Under the pieces are notes generated by a model. That model saw only the letters and a list, made by a program, of their open reading frames with translations. It was not told the DNA's origin and made no database searches. From contig JNKJ01000018.1 of NCBI GenBank assembly GCA_000702025.1, positions 62,001 through 126,000 on the forward strand: a stretch of DNA of 64,000 nt, read 5' to 3'. Shown piece by piece: positions 18,439 to 27,284 of this stretch. Each line of letters starts with the position of its first letter. Position 1 is the first letter of the stretch. This stretch comes from Blautia schinkii DSM 10518 (GTDB lineage Bacteria > Bacillota > Clostridia > Lachnospirales > Lachnospiraceae). A program made the translations under genes and the position numbers.

Positions 18439-19128
18439 ATGAACAGAATTGGAATCTTATGTGCCAGTGACACGGAGCTGGCCCCGTTTTTTGAGTACAT
18501 AAAGGTCTTCGAGACCACAGAAAAAGCAATGTTGAAGTTCTATATGGGAACTATCGGCCAGGCGGACGTTGTTGCCGTTTACAGCGGCGTCTGTAAGGTA
18601 AACGCCTCCATAGCTGCCCAGGTATTAATCGATTATTTTCATGTGGGCTGTATTATTAATGCGGGAACAGCCGGCGGAATGGACCCAAGTGTTGAGCTTT
18701 TTGATACCGTTATCTCAGAACGTATGATTTATCATGATGTAGCTGAGGATATTTTAACTGACTTCCATCCATGGCTTGCCTCCAATGACTTTCATGCTGA
18801 CCCCGGATTACTGTCTTTCGCCAAGGACTACAGTCTGAATGCAGCATTCCCCGTTCTCTTCGGCACAATGGTTACCGGAGAACAGTTTATCGAGGATGAC
18901 AAAAGAGCGGAAATCAATGCAAAGTTTGCGCCTCTTTCCGTTGATATGGAGACTACAGCCATTGCCCATGTATGCTATGTGAACAAAATACCATTCTTGA
19001 GTGTGCGCACGATCACAGATACCGCCGCTCATAAAGGCATTGAGAATTTCGACCAAAACTGCGAGGCAGCATCTGTGAGGTCTGCTGCAATTGTTGTGGG
19101 AATACTAGGGAGAATGAACGAAGGTTAA
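18439..19128 (+). CDS. mtnN: 5'-methylthioadenosine/S-adenosylhomocysteine nucleosidase
   Basis: This enzyme cleaves adenine from MTA and SAH (methionine salvage and methyl cycle; the SAH product leads to autoinducer-2). At 229 residues it has the family length. Signatures are MNRIGILCASDTELAPF, VCKVNASIAAQVLIDYF, IINAGTAGGMD, MVTGEQFI, the ribose-binding VDMETTAIAHVCY and the catalytic Asp in SVRTITDTA. AAGGAG lies 9 nt before the ATG. Its stop codon overlaps the convergent epimerase stop by 3 bp (19125-19128), so there is no room for a terminator between them. Confidence 0.95.
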   Translation: MNRIGILCASDTELAPFFEYIKVFETTEKAMLKFYMGTIGQADVVAVYSGVCKVNASIAAQVLIDYFHVGCIINAGTAGGMDPSVELFDTVISERMIYHDVAEDILTDFHPWLASNDFHADPGLLSFAKDYSLNAAFPVLFGTMVTGEQFIEDDKRAEINAKFAPLSVDMETTAIAHVCYVNKIPFLSVRTITDTAAHKGIENFDQNCEAASVRSAAIVVGILGRMNEG

Positions 19129-20219
19129 GAGTGTTCTAAAATATCCGCAATCCTGATACTCGCCCGTCCATCCCCGTATGGATTAGACGCCCGGCTCATC
19201 TTTTCATATTCTTCTTTGTCAGTGAGAAGCTGTCGGAACGCCTGGTATATGTGCTCTTCCTCCGTGCCTGCAAGCTTCAGCGTACCTGCGGCAACTCCTT
19301 CCGGGCGCTCTGTGGTATCGCGCATTACCAGGACAGGCTTCCCAAGACCGGGGGCTTCCTCCTGGATTCCGCCGCTGTCTGTGAGAACCAGGTAACAGCG
19401 GGCCATCAAGTTATGAAATTCTATTACATCCAAAGGCTTTATCAGATGGATTCTGTCTGAATCTCCCAGGTACTTTTTGGCATATTCCTGGACCGCGGGG
19501 TTTAGATGTACCGGATAGATGACCTTCACATCTGCAAACTCATCCACAATCCTACGGATTGCACGGAACATATGCTCCATGGGTTTCCCCAGATTTTCAC
19601 GGCGGTGTGCAGTGATGAGAATACATCTGAAACCTTTCGCCCACTCGAGTTCGGCATGAGTATAATCCTGTCTGACTGTGGTTTTCATGGCATCAATTGC
19701 CGTATTTCCTGTAATAAAAATCCGTCCGGGAGCTACTCCCTCTCTCAGCAAGTTTTCTCCTGCTGCTTGTGTCGGCGCGAAATGATAGCTTGCCATAATC
19801 CCAATCGACCTCCGGTTCATCTCCTCCGGATATGGGCTGAATATGTCATAGGTGCGCAGCCCGGCTTCCACATGCCCCACAGGTATCCTAAGGTAAAAGC
19901 ATGCCAGCGCTGCCGCGTAAGCAGTGGTGGTGTCGCCATGCACAAGTACCACGTCAGGCCTTTCTTTTTCAAGCACAGCTTTCATCCTGGTCATGACAAG
20001 GATTGTCACATCAAAAAGCGTCTGCTCCTCCTTCATAATATCCAAATCATAGTCCGGCTCCACGTCAAATACCTTCAGCACACTGTCCAACATCTCGCGG
20101 TGCTGTCCTGTCACACATACGATGGTCTGAACCTGTTGTCTGCTTTTTAACTCCAGCACAAGCGGGCACATTTTGATTGCCTCCGGTCTTGTTCCAAACA
20201 CAACTGCTATTTTTTTCAC
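19125..20219 (-). CDS. wecB: UDP-GlcNAc 2-epimerase (non-hydrolysing), GTG start
   Basis: This enzyme interconverts UDP-GlcNAc and UDP-ManNAc. A 364-residue GT-B-fold enzyme with KIAVVFGTRPEAIKMCPLV, VLVHGDTTTAYAAALACFY, GHVEAGLRTYDIFSPYPEEMNRR, ILITAHRRENLG, VLTDSGGIQEEAPGLGKPVLVMR and ERPEGVAAGT. GTG at 20219 has GAGGAG 7 nt upstream. It lies 20 nt after the TlpA-GH8 fusion gene with the same orientation, so it is probably the last gene of the surface-glycan operon. If so, it suggests UDP-ManNAc is a precursor there or in wall teichoic acid synthesis. Confidence 0.95.
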   Translation of the reverse strand: MKKIAVVFGTRPEAIKMCPLVLELKSRQQVQTIVCVTGQHREMLDSVLKVFDVEPDYDLDIMKEEQTLFDVTILVMTRMKAVLEKERPDVVLVHGDTTTAYAAALACFYLRIPVGHVEAGLRTYDIFSPYPEEMNRRSIGIMASYHFAPTQAAGENLLREGVAPGRIFITGNTAIDAMKTTVRQDYTHAELEWAKGFRCILITAHRRENLGKPMEHMFRAIRRIVDEFADVKVIYPVHLNPAVQEYAKKYLGDSDRIHLIKPLDVIEFHNLMARCYLVLTDSGGIQEEAPGLGKPVLVMRDTTERPEGVAAGTLKLAGTEEEHIYQAFRQLLTDKEEYEKMSRASNPYGDGRASIRIADILEHS

Positions 20220-20239
20220 AGGCTTACTCCTCTTCCTCT

Positions 20240-21889
20240 TTAAAATTCGACATCTTTCGTATATGCATACAAGAGCAGCGGCATTAACTGGTCAAACGCT
20301 ATCACATTGCCACTATCCTCAGAATTCAGAAAGCCTCCATAAAACCTGCTGCCCAAGTCCCATACTCTGTTTGCCTCAATTCTTTGCATTGCTCTTGTAA
20401 ATATTTTCGCATTTCCGCTTTCGTATCCGATAAGAGCCGCGATTGCGTATACCGCCGTAGTCTCGTACTCGAAGCCTTCCACGATCATACCATCCACTTG
20501 GTATCTGGATGCCAGGCCTCCGCCCTCTAACTGATTCTCCAGCCACGTCTCTGATTCAGGCTTTAGAAGTCCTGCACGTGCCAGGTGATATAAGGTCATA
20601 AGCGCCTCCGCGGTATTCAGACTATCCCTCTGATAGGCCTCCTGATCATAGTCATACCCTGCATAATAAAGAGGAAATTCATCACTGATATATCCACCCT
20701 GTACGACCTTTTCCATGTTCTGACTAAGCTGCTCAAACTTGTTTTCCTGTTCCTTAAGTTTATTCAGCGCTTCAAAGTCCCCATAACACAAGGACACCAC
20801 ATTTCCCGGGCTTTTCTGCGCGAAATCATAGAAGCTGCTCAAACCATCATCGTACACATTATGTTTCCGTATAGCCTTCGCCAGCACTTCTGCTTCTTCG
20901 CGGTACCCGCCCCATTGCTCATCTGCCATACACAATGCCCGAAAAATCCTCAGATCATCAAGCAGTGCATTTGCACCCGCCATTTTGCCTTTCTCTGTCA
21001 CATACCACACAAAAAGGCCATTTCTGTACATATTTTCCTTCAGAAAATCATACGTGCGGTCAAAAAGCTCCTGCTCATCCGCCAATACCGCATACTCCAT
21101 CATCAGCCCCTGCGATTCGCTCAAAACATCGTGTCCAGACGGGTGATTGTCTGCTTTTTCCCCATAGTTCGTATAGATGCCGCCCTCCGGACCTGTCATC
21201 TGTTTTGTTATAAAATTCTCTGTGTCCTTACTGCCCCCCTGTTTCACGTAATCCAAGATGGCTTGAAGCTCCTCTTTATTCTTTATCACATCTGCGGTCA
21301 CGAACCTGACAAGTCCTTCTTCATCCAGTACGATTGCGGTGGGAATCCGTTTTATTCCATAAGAATTGTAAGCCTTCAGGTCTTCATCATACAGACAGTC
21401 AAAGCTTACATTATATTTCTGTAAAGCGCTCTGTGCCTTATCTATGCTCTCGCCCTTTTCGGAGTCCAGCTTATTGATGAGGAGGATATCCGCATCGTTC
21501 CGCGTCTCAATTACTTCCTGAAATTCGGCAGAATTCTCCAAAACCTCCTTACAATATTCACACCAGCTTCCCCAAAAAATCATTACCAGCATCTTTCCTT
21601 CATATTCAGAAAGTTCTTTCTTTTCCCCGGCCCCATCGGTGAATTCCGTGACTGGTAATCTTGTTCCGTACAGCACATCCGATGGCAAATAGTCTGTTTT
21701 TTCCGCCAGCCGCTTTGAGCCGCTGCTAACCTCCTCCCGGACCGTTTCGTCCTGCCCGGAAGGCTGCTCTGTACGGTTTTTCAATAGAATAGCGCTGCCC
21801 ACAAACACAATGACTGTCAAAATAATCATCGCAATTATACAGAAGCGTTCTAGTGATTTAAGCCTTTTCTCCGTCCTGTTTCTGTTCAT
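20240..21889 (-). CDS. Membrane-anchored TlpA-thioredoxin/GH8-like fusion protein
   Basis: A 549-residue protein with three parts. There is an N-terminal anchor (one hydrophobic segment at about 20-40). A TlpA/redoxin domain of about 150 residues carries the dithiol site FWGSWCEYCKEV and the cis-Pro loop IKRIPTAIVLDEEG. A C-terminal (alpha/alpha)6-like domain of about 320 residues resembles GH8 glucanases of the BcsZ/CcsZ type: SESQGLMMEYAVL aligns with the SEGxGY acid motif and NALLDDLRIFRAL with the conserved Asp segment. Both would lie outside the membrane. The ATG at 21889 follows GAGGAAAAGG. The gene overlaps the preceding membrane-protein gene. GH8 homology is by motif and operon context, and activity is unproven. 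Confidence 0.78.
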   Translation of the reverse strand: MNRNRTEKRLKSLERFCIIAMIILTVIVFVGSAILLKNRTEQPSGQDETVREEVSSGSKRLAEKTDYLPSDVLYGTRLPVTEFTDGAGEKKELSEYEGKMLVMIFWGSWCEYCKEVLENSAEFQEVIETRNDADILLINKLDSEKGESIDKAQSALQKYNVSFDCLYDEDLKAYNSYGIKRIPTAIVLDEEGLVRFVTADVIKNKEELQAILDYVKQGGSKDTENFITKQMTGPEGGIYTNYGEKADNHPSGHDVLSESQGLMMEYAVLADEQELFDRTYDFLKENMYRNGLFVWYVTEKGKMAGANALLDDLRIFRALCMADEQWGGYREEAEVLAKAIRKHNVYDDGLSSFYDFAQKSPGNVVSLCYGDFEALNKLKEQENKFEQLSQNMEKVVQGGYISDEFPLYYAGYDYDQEAYQRDSLNTAEALMTLYHLARAGLLKPESETWLENQLEGGGLASRYQVDGMIVEGFEYETTAVYAIAALIGYESGNAKIFTRAMQRIEANRVWDLGSRFYGGFLNSEDSGNVIAFDQLMPLLLYAYTKDVEF

Positions 21890-23690
21890 CTTCCTTTTCC
21901 TCATCTACGTTTACAGACTCTGATTGCGCTTCCTTTACATATGCCTCAGACACACTTACCGTAATATATCCCTTTTTCAAAGCATCCATCATATCAAATC
22001 TGCACCCCATGGCTTCTTTCCTGATTTTCTTTAATTCCTCTTCCTCCTGCAGCAGAAGCTCCAGCTTTTTCTTGTCCTCTTCTTTATCCAGACAGCCACG
22101 TTCCTTTTCTCCCTTGGAAGCCAATATCTTAGCACGGTTCATCTCATAAATTTCCTTTACTGTATAGGAAGCTAAAAAAGCTATCATAATTAACGCGTGG
22201 TAATGGTATCGGTTCTGGCTCTCCACAAATAAATGCATTCCCGCTGTTCCTAAAATCACCAAAATAAAGGGATAGGCTATTCCGTTTCCCCTTTTCCACA
22301 GAAAAATCCCCGCAATCCCCGCCAAAGATACCACCAGCAAATAATATAGATTGCTTATATCCGTCATATCATTCAGGAATTCAGCCCTCTCTGTAGTGAG
22401 TGTACCTTGCTGCTCCATAAATGTAATGCTGCACACATTTGCATAACCATCATCCGCCCACATAGCTTGAAATTTGTGAATAAATAAATCTAACAATTTT
22501 ACAGGATTTTTTTGTCTTTCCGCAGCCCTATCAAGACAGGCTGAAAACGCTTCTGTCACGCTGTCCTTCTCCTCTAAGGTGTCACGCAGATAATCGGCAT
22601 CCTCCTGATTCCAGCTTCCCACAGACTCTTCATTTAAACCTGTCATGAGACTGTATCCCAAGGAATCGACGCCTGTCACAATCTCCTGATCAATCGTATA
22701 GGATATCCTCATAGAGATAAAACTTGACACGCAAAAGAATGTAACTAGGATGACCAGACACCGCATCCACCCTTTTCCAAGTATCCGAAGGGACAACGGC
22801 TGATGTGCCGGAAGTTTTACCGGAAGACGCATTTTCTCCGGGAGGATACATATCACAATTGCAATCAGGAGAATCAGTCCCGCAGGACGGACCGCCGATG
22901 CCACAGCCAGCAATATTCCAATCAAAACGTGCAGCATAACGCCTTTTACCGGCTTATTTGTATCCGGAGGATATGCCTTCAACGTTTTTACAAAAAGGTA
23001 CAAACAAAGCATCAGAAGAAATGAAAACAAAAATTCACTGGCTACTGCATTACTAAATAGAATCTGTGACGGCCAAAATGCAGTAAAAATAAGTGCCGTT
23101 ATTCCGCATATTCTCCCGCCAGCTGTCTTTCCGATCCTGTATGCCAAATAAACGGTTCCCATAGCCAATGCCACATTGAAATACTGAGCCGTCTGTACAC
23201 TGGTCCCGAATATACGGAACACAATAGATAAGATATAGGAATATCCCATAACATGAGGGAACGTAGCTATAAAATCACAGTATCCTATTCCCTCTTTCAA
23301 CAGAGCTCCTCTGCTGATTAAATCTGCTACTTCATAATAAGTACGATAATCTGATTCCGGTTCCATAGGCATGAAGCCGATATAAGCAATCCGCAGAAAC
23401 GCGCCCGCCGCCAGAACGACAATCACGACCACGGCCTCCGTATATTTTAGAAAACGCTCCTTGTTTTTTAAGCTGCCCCTTATCTCTAAACCGGCAAGCA
23501 CTCCTGTAATCCCATTAAGAATCAGCCATAATACCACAAACAATACAAGAAATATCCCTTGCTGCAGATAAGGATATTCCTGTCCATTTGCCAGAGCCGT
23601 TACCCCGCTTATTAAAATATATAACACTGCGGCCACATAAACAATGATCACAAAATAACTAAACACATTCTTTCTGGGTTCCATATACAC
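21858..23690 (-). CDS. Polytopic GT-C-like glycosyltransferase (GT39/GT83-like)
   Basis: A 610-residue protein with about 11-12 hydrophobic segments and an extracellular acidic loop, MPMEPESDYRTYYEVADLI, after the second or third helix. This is the layout of lipid-phosphate-sugar-dependent GT-C enzymes (ArnT/PMT-like). Further family-like segments are GYSYILSIVFRIFG and FWPSQILFSNAVASEFLFSF. The last about 90 residues are a charged cytoplasmic tail rich in Glu and Lys. The start is GTG at 23690 or ATG at 23684; AAAGGT supports either. It may add a side-group sugar to the polymer made by the neighbouring synthase; that role is inferred from the operon. Confidence 0.75.
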   Translation of the reverse strand: MYMEPRKNVFSYFVIIVYVAAVLYILISGVTALANGQEYPYLQQGIFLVLFVVLWLILNGITGVLAGLEIRGSLKNKERFLKYTEAVVVIVVLAAGAFLRIAYIGFMPMEPESDYRTYYEVADLISRGALLKEGIGYCDFIATFPHVMGYSYILSIVFRIFGTSVQTAQYFNVALAMGTVYLAYRIGKTAGGRICGITALIFTAFWPSQILFSNAVASEFLFSFLLMLCLYLFVKTLKAYPPDTNKPVKGVMLHVLIGILLAVASAVRPAGLILLIAIVICILPEKMRLPVKLPAHQPLSLRILGKGWMRCLVILVTFFCVSSFISMRISYTIDQEIVTGVDSLGYSLMTGLNEESVGSWNQEDADYLRDTLEEKDSVTEAFSACLDRAAERQKNPVKLLDLFIHKFQAMWADDGYANVCSITFMEQQGTLTTERAEFLNDMTDISNLYYLLVVSLAGIAGIFLWKRGNGIAYPFILVILGTAGMHLFVESQNRYHYHALIMIAFLASYTVKEIYEMNRAKILASKGEKERGCLDKEEDKKKLELLLQEEEELKKIRKEAMGCRFDMMDALKKGYITVSVSEAYVKEAQSESVNVDEEKEDEQKQDGEKA

Positions 23691-23744
23691 TCTGACCTTT
23701 CTGCACCTTCTTAACTCTTATTATTTCTTTCTTGCAATCCCTTG

Positions 23745-25952
23745 TTATTTCTTCCTCTGTCTCCAATAAATCCGTATGAGTATTAAAATCACAGCCAGCA
23801 ATAAGAGCAGCATAACAGAGGTCGCCACAATGGCAAAAATTACGGAGTCCTTGTTTGTCTCGAGGACAGTCTTGAGTACCGGCTGTTTCTGTTCCTTTTT
23901 GGCAGCCGCCATTTCAAAGGTTTTGATTTCCAGCTCATCATCTATCAAAACCGTATCTTTTTCTAATTTCCACACATTTTTATCTTCCCTGATAAAGCTC
24001 CTTAAATTTGACAGCGTCGTATCATTTAACGCTCCTGCCACAAGAATAGCCTTGTCTTCTGCATAAGGTGAATACAAAAGCTGGAGGGACGCAATCCTTT
24101 TTGCATAGTCTTCGGAAAGCACCAATTGTCCGTTGCTCTCAAAGGCTGTGCCATCCTCATTATATCTAAAATACAGCTTGTCATTCAGCTCCTTTATAAA
24201 GCTGTTGTCATTATAATTTCCGATAGTAATGATGTTCCCTGCTTTATCACTATCCGAGCTTAATTCCCCTGCTCTTTTCACCAGGAGCTCCCCATACGGT
24301 GAAATACTTTCCCCATACATGGCAATGATATGGCCTAAGGTATCCAGCTCCTCTTCTGTTATCTCGTCAGGAATCACGACCAAAAGATCATGAAACATGG
24401 AAGATATCTCAAAGGGATAGGGTCTTGAGGAAAAAGAATATTCACTCTCTGTCCCTACCGGAAGATAAAAAACAGAATCCTCCGTCACGTATGCCCAGGG
24501 CATCTCATCCATCCTTGGCGTACAGAACAGATCAGGAAGCTCCAGTTCAAATGCCACTGAAATTTTACCCGCATACGTTCCGATCACATCCTCAGGCATG
24601 GTAAAGGACAACTCATCACCACCTGCATTTTCCTTTGAGAGTTTCTTGCTCGCCACCGGAACATCCCCCCAATAAACAGTGATCATAGAGCGCCTGAAAT
24701 CCAGATTTTCACTGTAGCGGAATTTCAACACAATCTTTCCTGCATCAGACAACACATATCCTCCGGAAAACGGCAGATAAATATCTGCAGTCTGATGAAA
24801 CGGTCCGATGAAACGCAGTCCGCTCTCCGTCAATTCCTCCAGCGTATAACGGCCCGCAATCATATCGCTGCTCGCAGATACTTCCTTGATGATCTGAGCG
24901 CTTCCCTCCTTTACAAACGTCTGGGACACTTTTTCCTGAGAAACACGATTCTCGTCCAGCAGCATAGTCACAGCCTCCACCAGACAGTCTCCGTTTTCTG
25001 AGGTTATCAAAAGCAGAGGGTTATTGCTTTCGTCCTCCATGAATTTTATCATTGCCTGAGTTTTAAGGTCCCTGTCTCCCAGCCCCTCCTGCACTTCCTG
25101 CCTCAATTCCTCATCCAGATGATCATAAAGAGATATAATAATTTTATTTCCCACACTTTTTGGAAGAACCGAATAACTGACAAGGGAAATATCATCCTCC
25201 ATGGCTGTCTCACTCCCTAAATCAGCCCTCACCATCAGCGCCGCTTCCAGTTCCTTCTCATCCAAAGCATCGGATACTGCTATATAAGTGGAACTTCCAT
25301 CCTCATCAACCGTAGAGATAAAAGGATATGGATAATTGGAAATCATCTGGTCGTGTTCCTTCAAGCCATACCCCACCTGGATAAAAGAATCCTTGCTGAT
25401 ACTAATCCAGTTCGCTCCTGAAAAATCATCCAGACACCCTTCCTCATCGTAAACTCTGGCATAGCCTGTCACATCAAAATTGTTATAACCTTCCTTCACC
25501 ATCTCGATAGGGATTTCTACATAAAACGTCTGTGTCTTTCCATTCTGATAATCCATCTTATAAGAAGTAACCGGCACATTGTTGACCATAAAAGTCAGGG
25601 AAGCCGGGACATCCTGTATAAGCTGGCTCAATTCCACCTGTATCATGGCATACGCATAGCTGCTGTCCCAATATTCAGGCACCTCAAAATAAAAGGTGTT
25701 TGTCTGAAAAATACCGCTTAGTACAATATCCTCGCTATACGCAAAATTCTTATAATTTTCCGCACTTACCTGTGGTGCTTGTGTATCAGGCTCTTCTGCA
25801 TCCTCAGGAGCGGAATCCATAATATCCGCAAGTACCTCGTCCTTATCCGTCTGATACAGAATCGCCGCCTCCACACGCATTCCTGAAAAAATGAAAGCCA
25901 ATAAAATGAAGAGTACTGCTGATATGGCAATGCGTTTTCTACTTCCTGCCAT
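23745..25952 (-). CDS. BcsB-like partner of the polysaccharide synthase
   Basis: A 735-residue secreted and C-terminally anchored protein. It has a signal segment at residues 8-30, a large extracellular beta-rich region, and one C-terminal helix (IFAIVATSVMLLLLLAVILIL) followed by basic residues. It resembles cellulose-synthase subunit BcsB in length, anchoring and repeated carbohydrate-binding/ferredoxin-like pattern (for example LSGIFQTNTFYFEVPEYWDSS and VELSQLIQDVPASLTFMVNN with VTSYKM). It overlaps the synthase gene by 14 bp, as expected for subunits made in equal amounts. It would guide the nascent glycan through the wall side of the membrane. Confidence 0.82.
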   Translation of the reverse strand: MAGSRKRIAISAVLFILLAFIFSGMRVEAAILYQTDKDEVLADIMDSAPEDAEEPDTQAPQVSAENYKNFAYSEDIVLSGIFQTNTFYFEVPEYWDSSYAYAMIQVELSQLIQDVPASLTFMVNNVPVTSYKMDYQNGKTQTFYVEIPIEMVKEGYNNFDVTGYARVYDEEGCLDDFSGANWISISKDSFIQVGYGLKEHDQMISNYPYPFISTVDEDGSSTYIAVSDALDEKELEAALMVRADLGSETAMEDDISLVSYSVLPKSVGNKIIISLYDHLDEELRQEVQEGLGDRDLKTQAMIKFMEDESNNPLLLITSENGDCLVEAVTMLLDENRVSQEKVSQTFVKEGSAQIIKEVSASSDMIAGRYTLEELTESGLRFIGPFHQTADIYLPFSGGYVLSDAGKIVLKFRYSENLDFRRSMITVYWGDVPVASKKLSKENAGGDELSFTMPEDVIGTYAGKISVAFELELPDLFCTPRMDEMPWAYVTEDSVFYLPVGTESEYSFSSRPYPFEISSMFHDLLVVIPDEITEEELDTLGHIIAMYGESISPYGELLVKRAGELSSDSDKAGNIITIGNYNDNSFIKELNDKLYFRYNEDGTAFESNGQLVLSEDYAKRIASLQLLYSPYAEDKAILVAGALNDTTLSNLRSFIREDKNVWKLEKDTVLIDDELEIKTFEMAAAKKEQKQPVLKTVLETNKDSVIFAIVATSVMLLLLLAVILILIRIYWRQRKK

Positions 25953-27276
25953 GTTTATTTCTCCTCGCTTTCTTATCCAAAAGTTCTTCTAGGTCTGAAG
26001 CATCGTCCTTTGCAGCCGCAGATTCTACATATCGCACAGTCTTATCCCATGTGACTTCTTTGTGAAATACCTGATCCATAATGCTCAGCCGAATGGCATT
26101 CAGTACCACAAATACCCAAAGCTTCGCGTAAGTAAACAACATGATTAGTGACAGAATGGCTGATTCCAACGAAAATTCATTTTTCTCAGTCACCAGGGTC
26201 AGCATCATATTTATTACAAACACCAGGATTGCCATTCCCCACAACAGAGATGAAAATCCCCCCAACGTAATATGGATAAAGCCCATAAGCCCACTGAAAA
26301 ATATAAGGTCAGATATGATCAGAGACGACAGCATCAATACGTATACGGTCGTATAATAAAACACATCCAGTCTCATCGGGCCTGCACTCTTGTCAAAGCC
26401 ATAACGGAAGTTTTTGAGCAGCACGTAGATATTTCCCTTAGCCCATCTGGTCCTCTGCTTGAACCACACCTTGAGAAGATGCGGTTCCTGTTCCCAGGTA
26501 ACTGCCAGGGGCATCTGCTTGATATAGTATCCCATCCTGTACAAACGGAAGCTGATTTCCGTATCCTCGGAAAGTGCTTTCACATCCCAGCCGCCAATCT
26601 CCTCAATAATACTTCTGCGAATGACATAATTTGTCCCCGGTATGGTGCAGAGCTTAAAGAAAAAGTACCTGCCCGCCTGATTCATACACTGGTAAGCCAA
26701 TGTCTCGATATTTACAAAACGGCTCAGCAAAGATGCGTTCCGATTCCTGGTCCTGAATTTACCAATGACAGCGCCAAGCTTATCGTCCGCCATCAGGTTC
26801 TCCACCAATATGATAAGCGCATCCGGCTCCGGTGTGTTATCCGCGTCGTAAATCGCAATTACCTCGCCCCGCGACATAGAAAATCCAATGTTCAGCGCAT
26901 TTGATTTCCCTGTTCCGCCCACCTCAGGTCCTGTATTGATCACGATAAGTTTATGCTCCGGAAATTCCTTTTGAAGCTCCATCAGTTTTTCAGCGGTATC
27001 ATCACTGGAGTTGTCATTGATCACAATAATCTCATACAACTCCTTAGGGTAATGAAACTTAAGCAAGGACCGGACTGTACGCGTAATTACAATACTCTCA
27101 TTATGAGCAGGTACAAGTACGCTTACCATTGGATATTTTTCCAACGGAATCCGACCGTCACCCTTTCCTACTTTCATATAGTAAAGAAATCCGCCCACTG
27201 ACAAGATTACATTCATAATCATCAACAGCCAAATTGCAATGATAGCAAAAAGTGACAGCAAATCTATAAATGACAT
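25939..27276 (-). CDS. Processive GT2 polysaccharide synthase (BcsA/PgaC-like, no PilZ)
   Basis: A 445-residue membrane glycosyltransferase. An N-terminal helix (about 8-32) is followed by the GT-A domain with VSVLVPAHNES, the nucleotide/metal motif IAIYDADNTPEPD, the catalytic-base region ALSEDTEISFRLYRMGY, and QRTRWAKGN, the QxxRW motif of processive beta-glycan synthases. Four or so C-terminal helices form the pore. There is no PilZ domain, so c-di-GMP control, if any, must act through a partner. AGGAG precedes the ATG. Substrate (UDP-Glc or UDP-GlcNAc/ManNAc) cannot be settled from sequence. Confidence 0.9.
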   Translation of the reverse strand: MSFIDLLSLFAIIAIWLLMIMNVILSVGGFLYYMKVGKGDGRIPLEKYPMVSVLVPAHNESIVITRTVRSLLKFHYPKELYEIIVINDNSSDDTAEKLMELQKEFPEHKLIVINTGPEVGGTGKSNALNIGFSMSRGEVIAIYDADNTPEPDALIILVENLMADDKLGAVIGKFRTRNRNASLLSRFVNIETLAYQCMNQAGRYFFFKLCTIPGTNYVIRRSIIEEIGGWDVKALSEDTEISFRLYRMGYYIKQMPLAVTWEQEPHLLKVWFKQRTRWAKGNIYVLLKNFRYGFDKSAGPMRLDVFYYTTVYVLMLSSLIISDLIFFSGLMGFIHITLGGFSSLLWGMAILVFVINMMLTLVTEKNEFSLESAILSLIMLFTYAKLWVFVVLNAIRLSIMDQVFHKEVTWDKTVRYVESAAAKDDASDLEELLDKKARRNKHGRK

Positions 27277-27284
27277 CTATTCTC

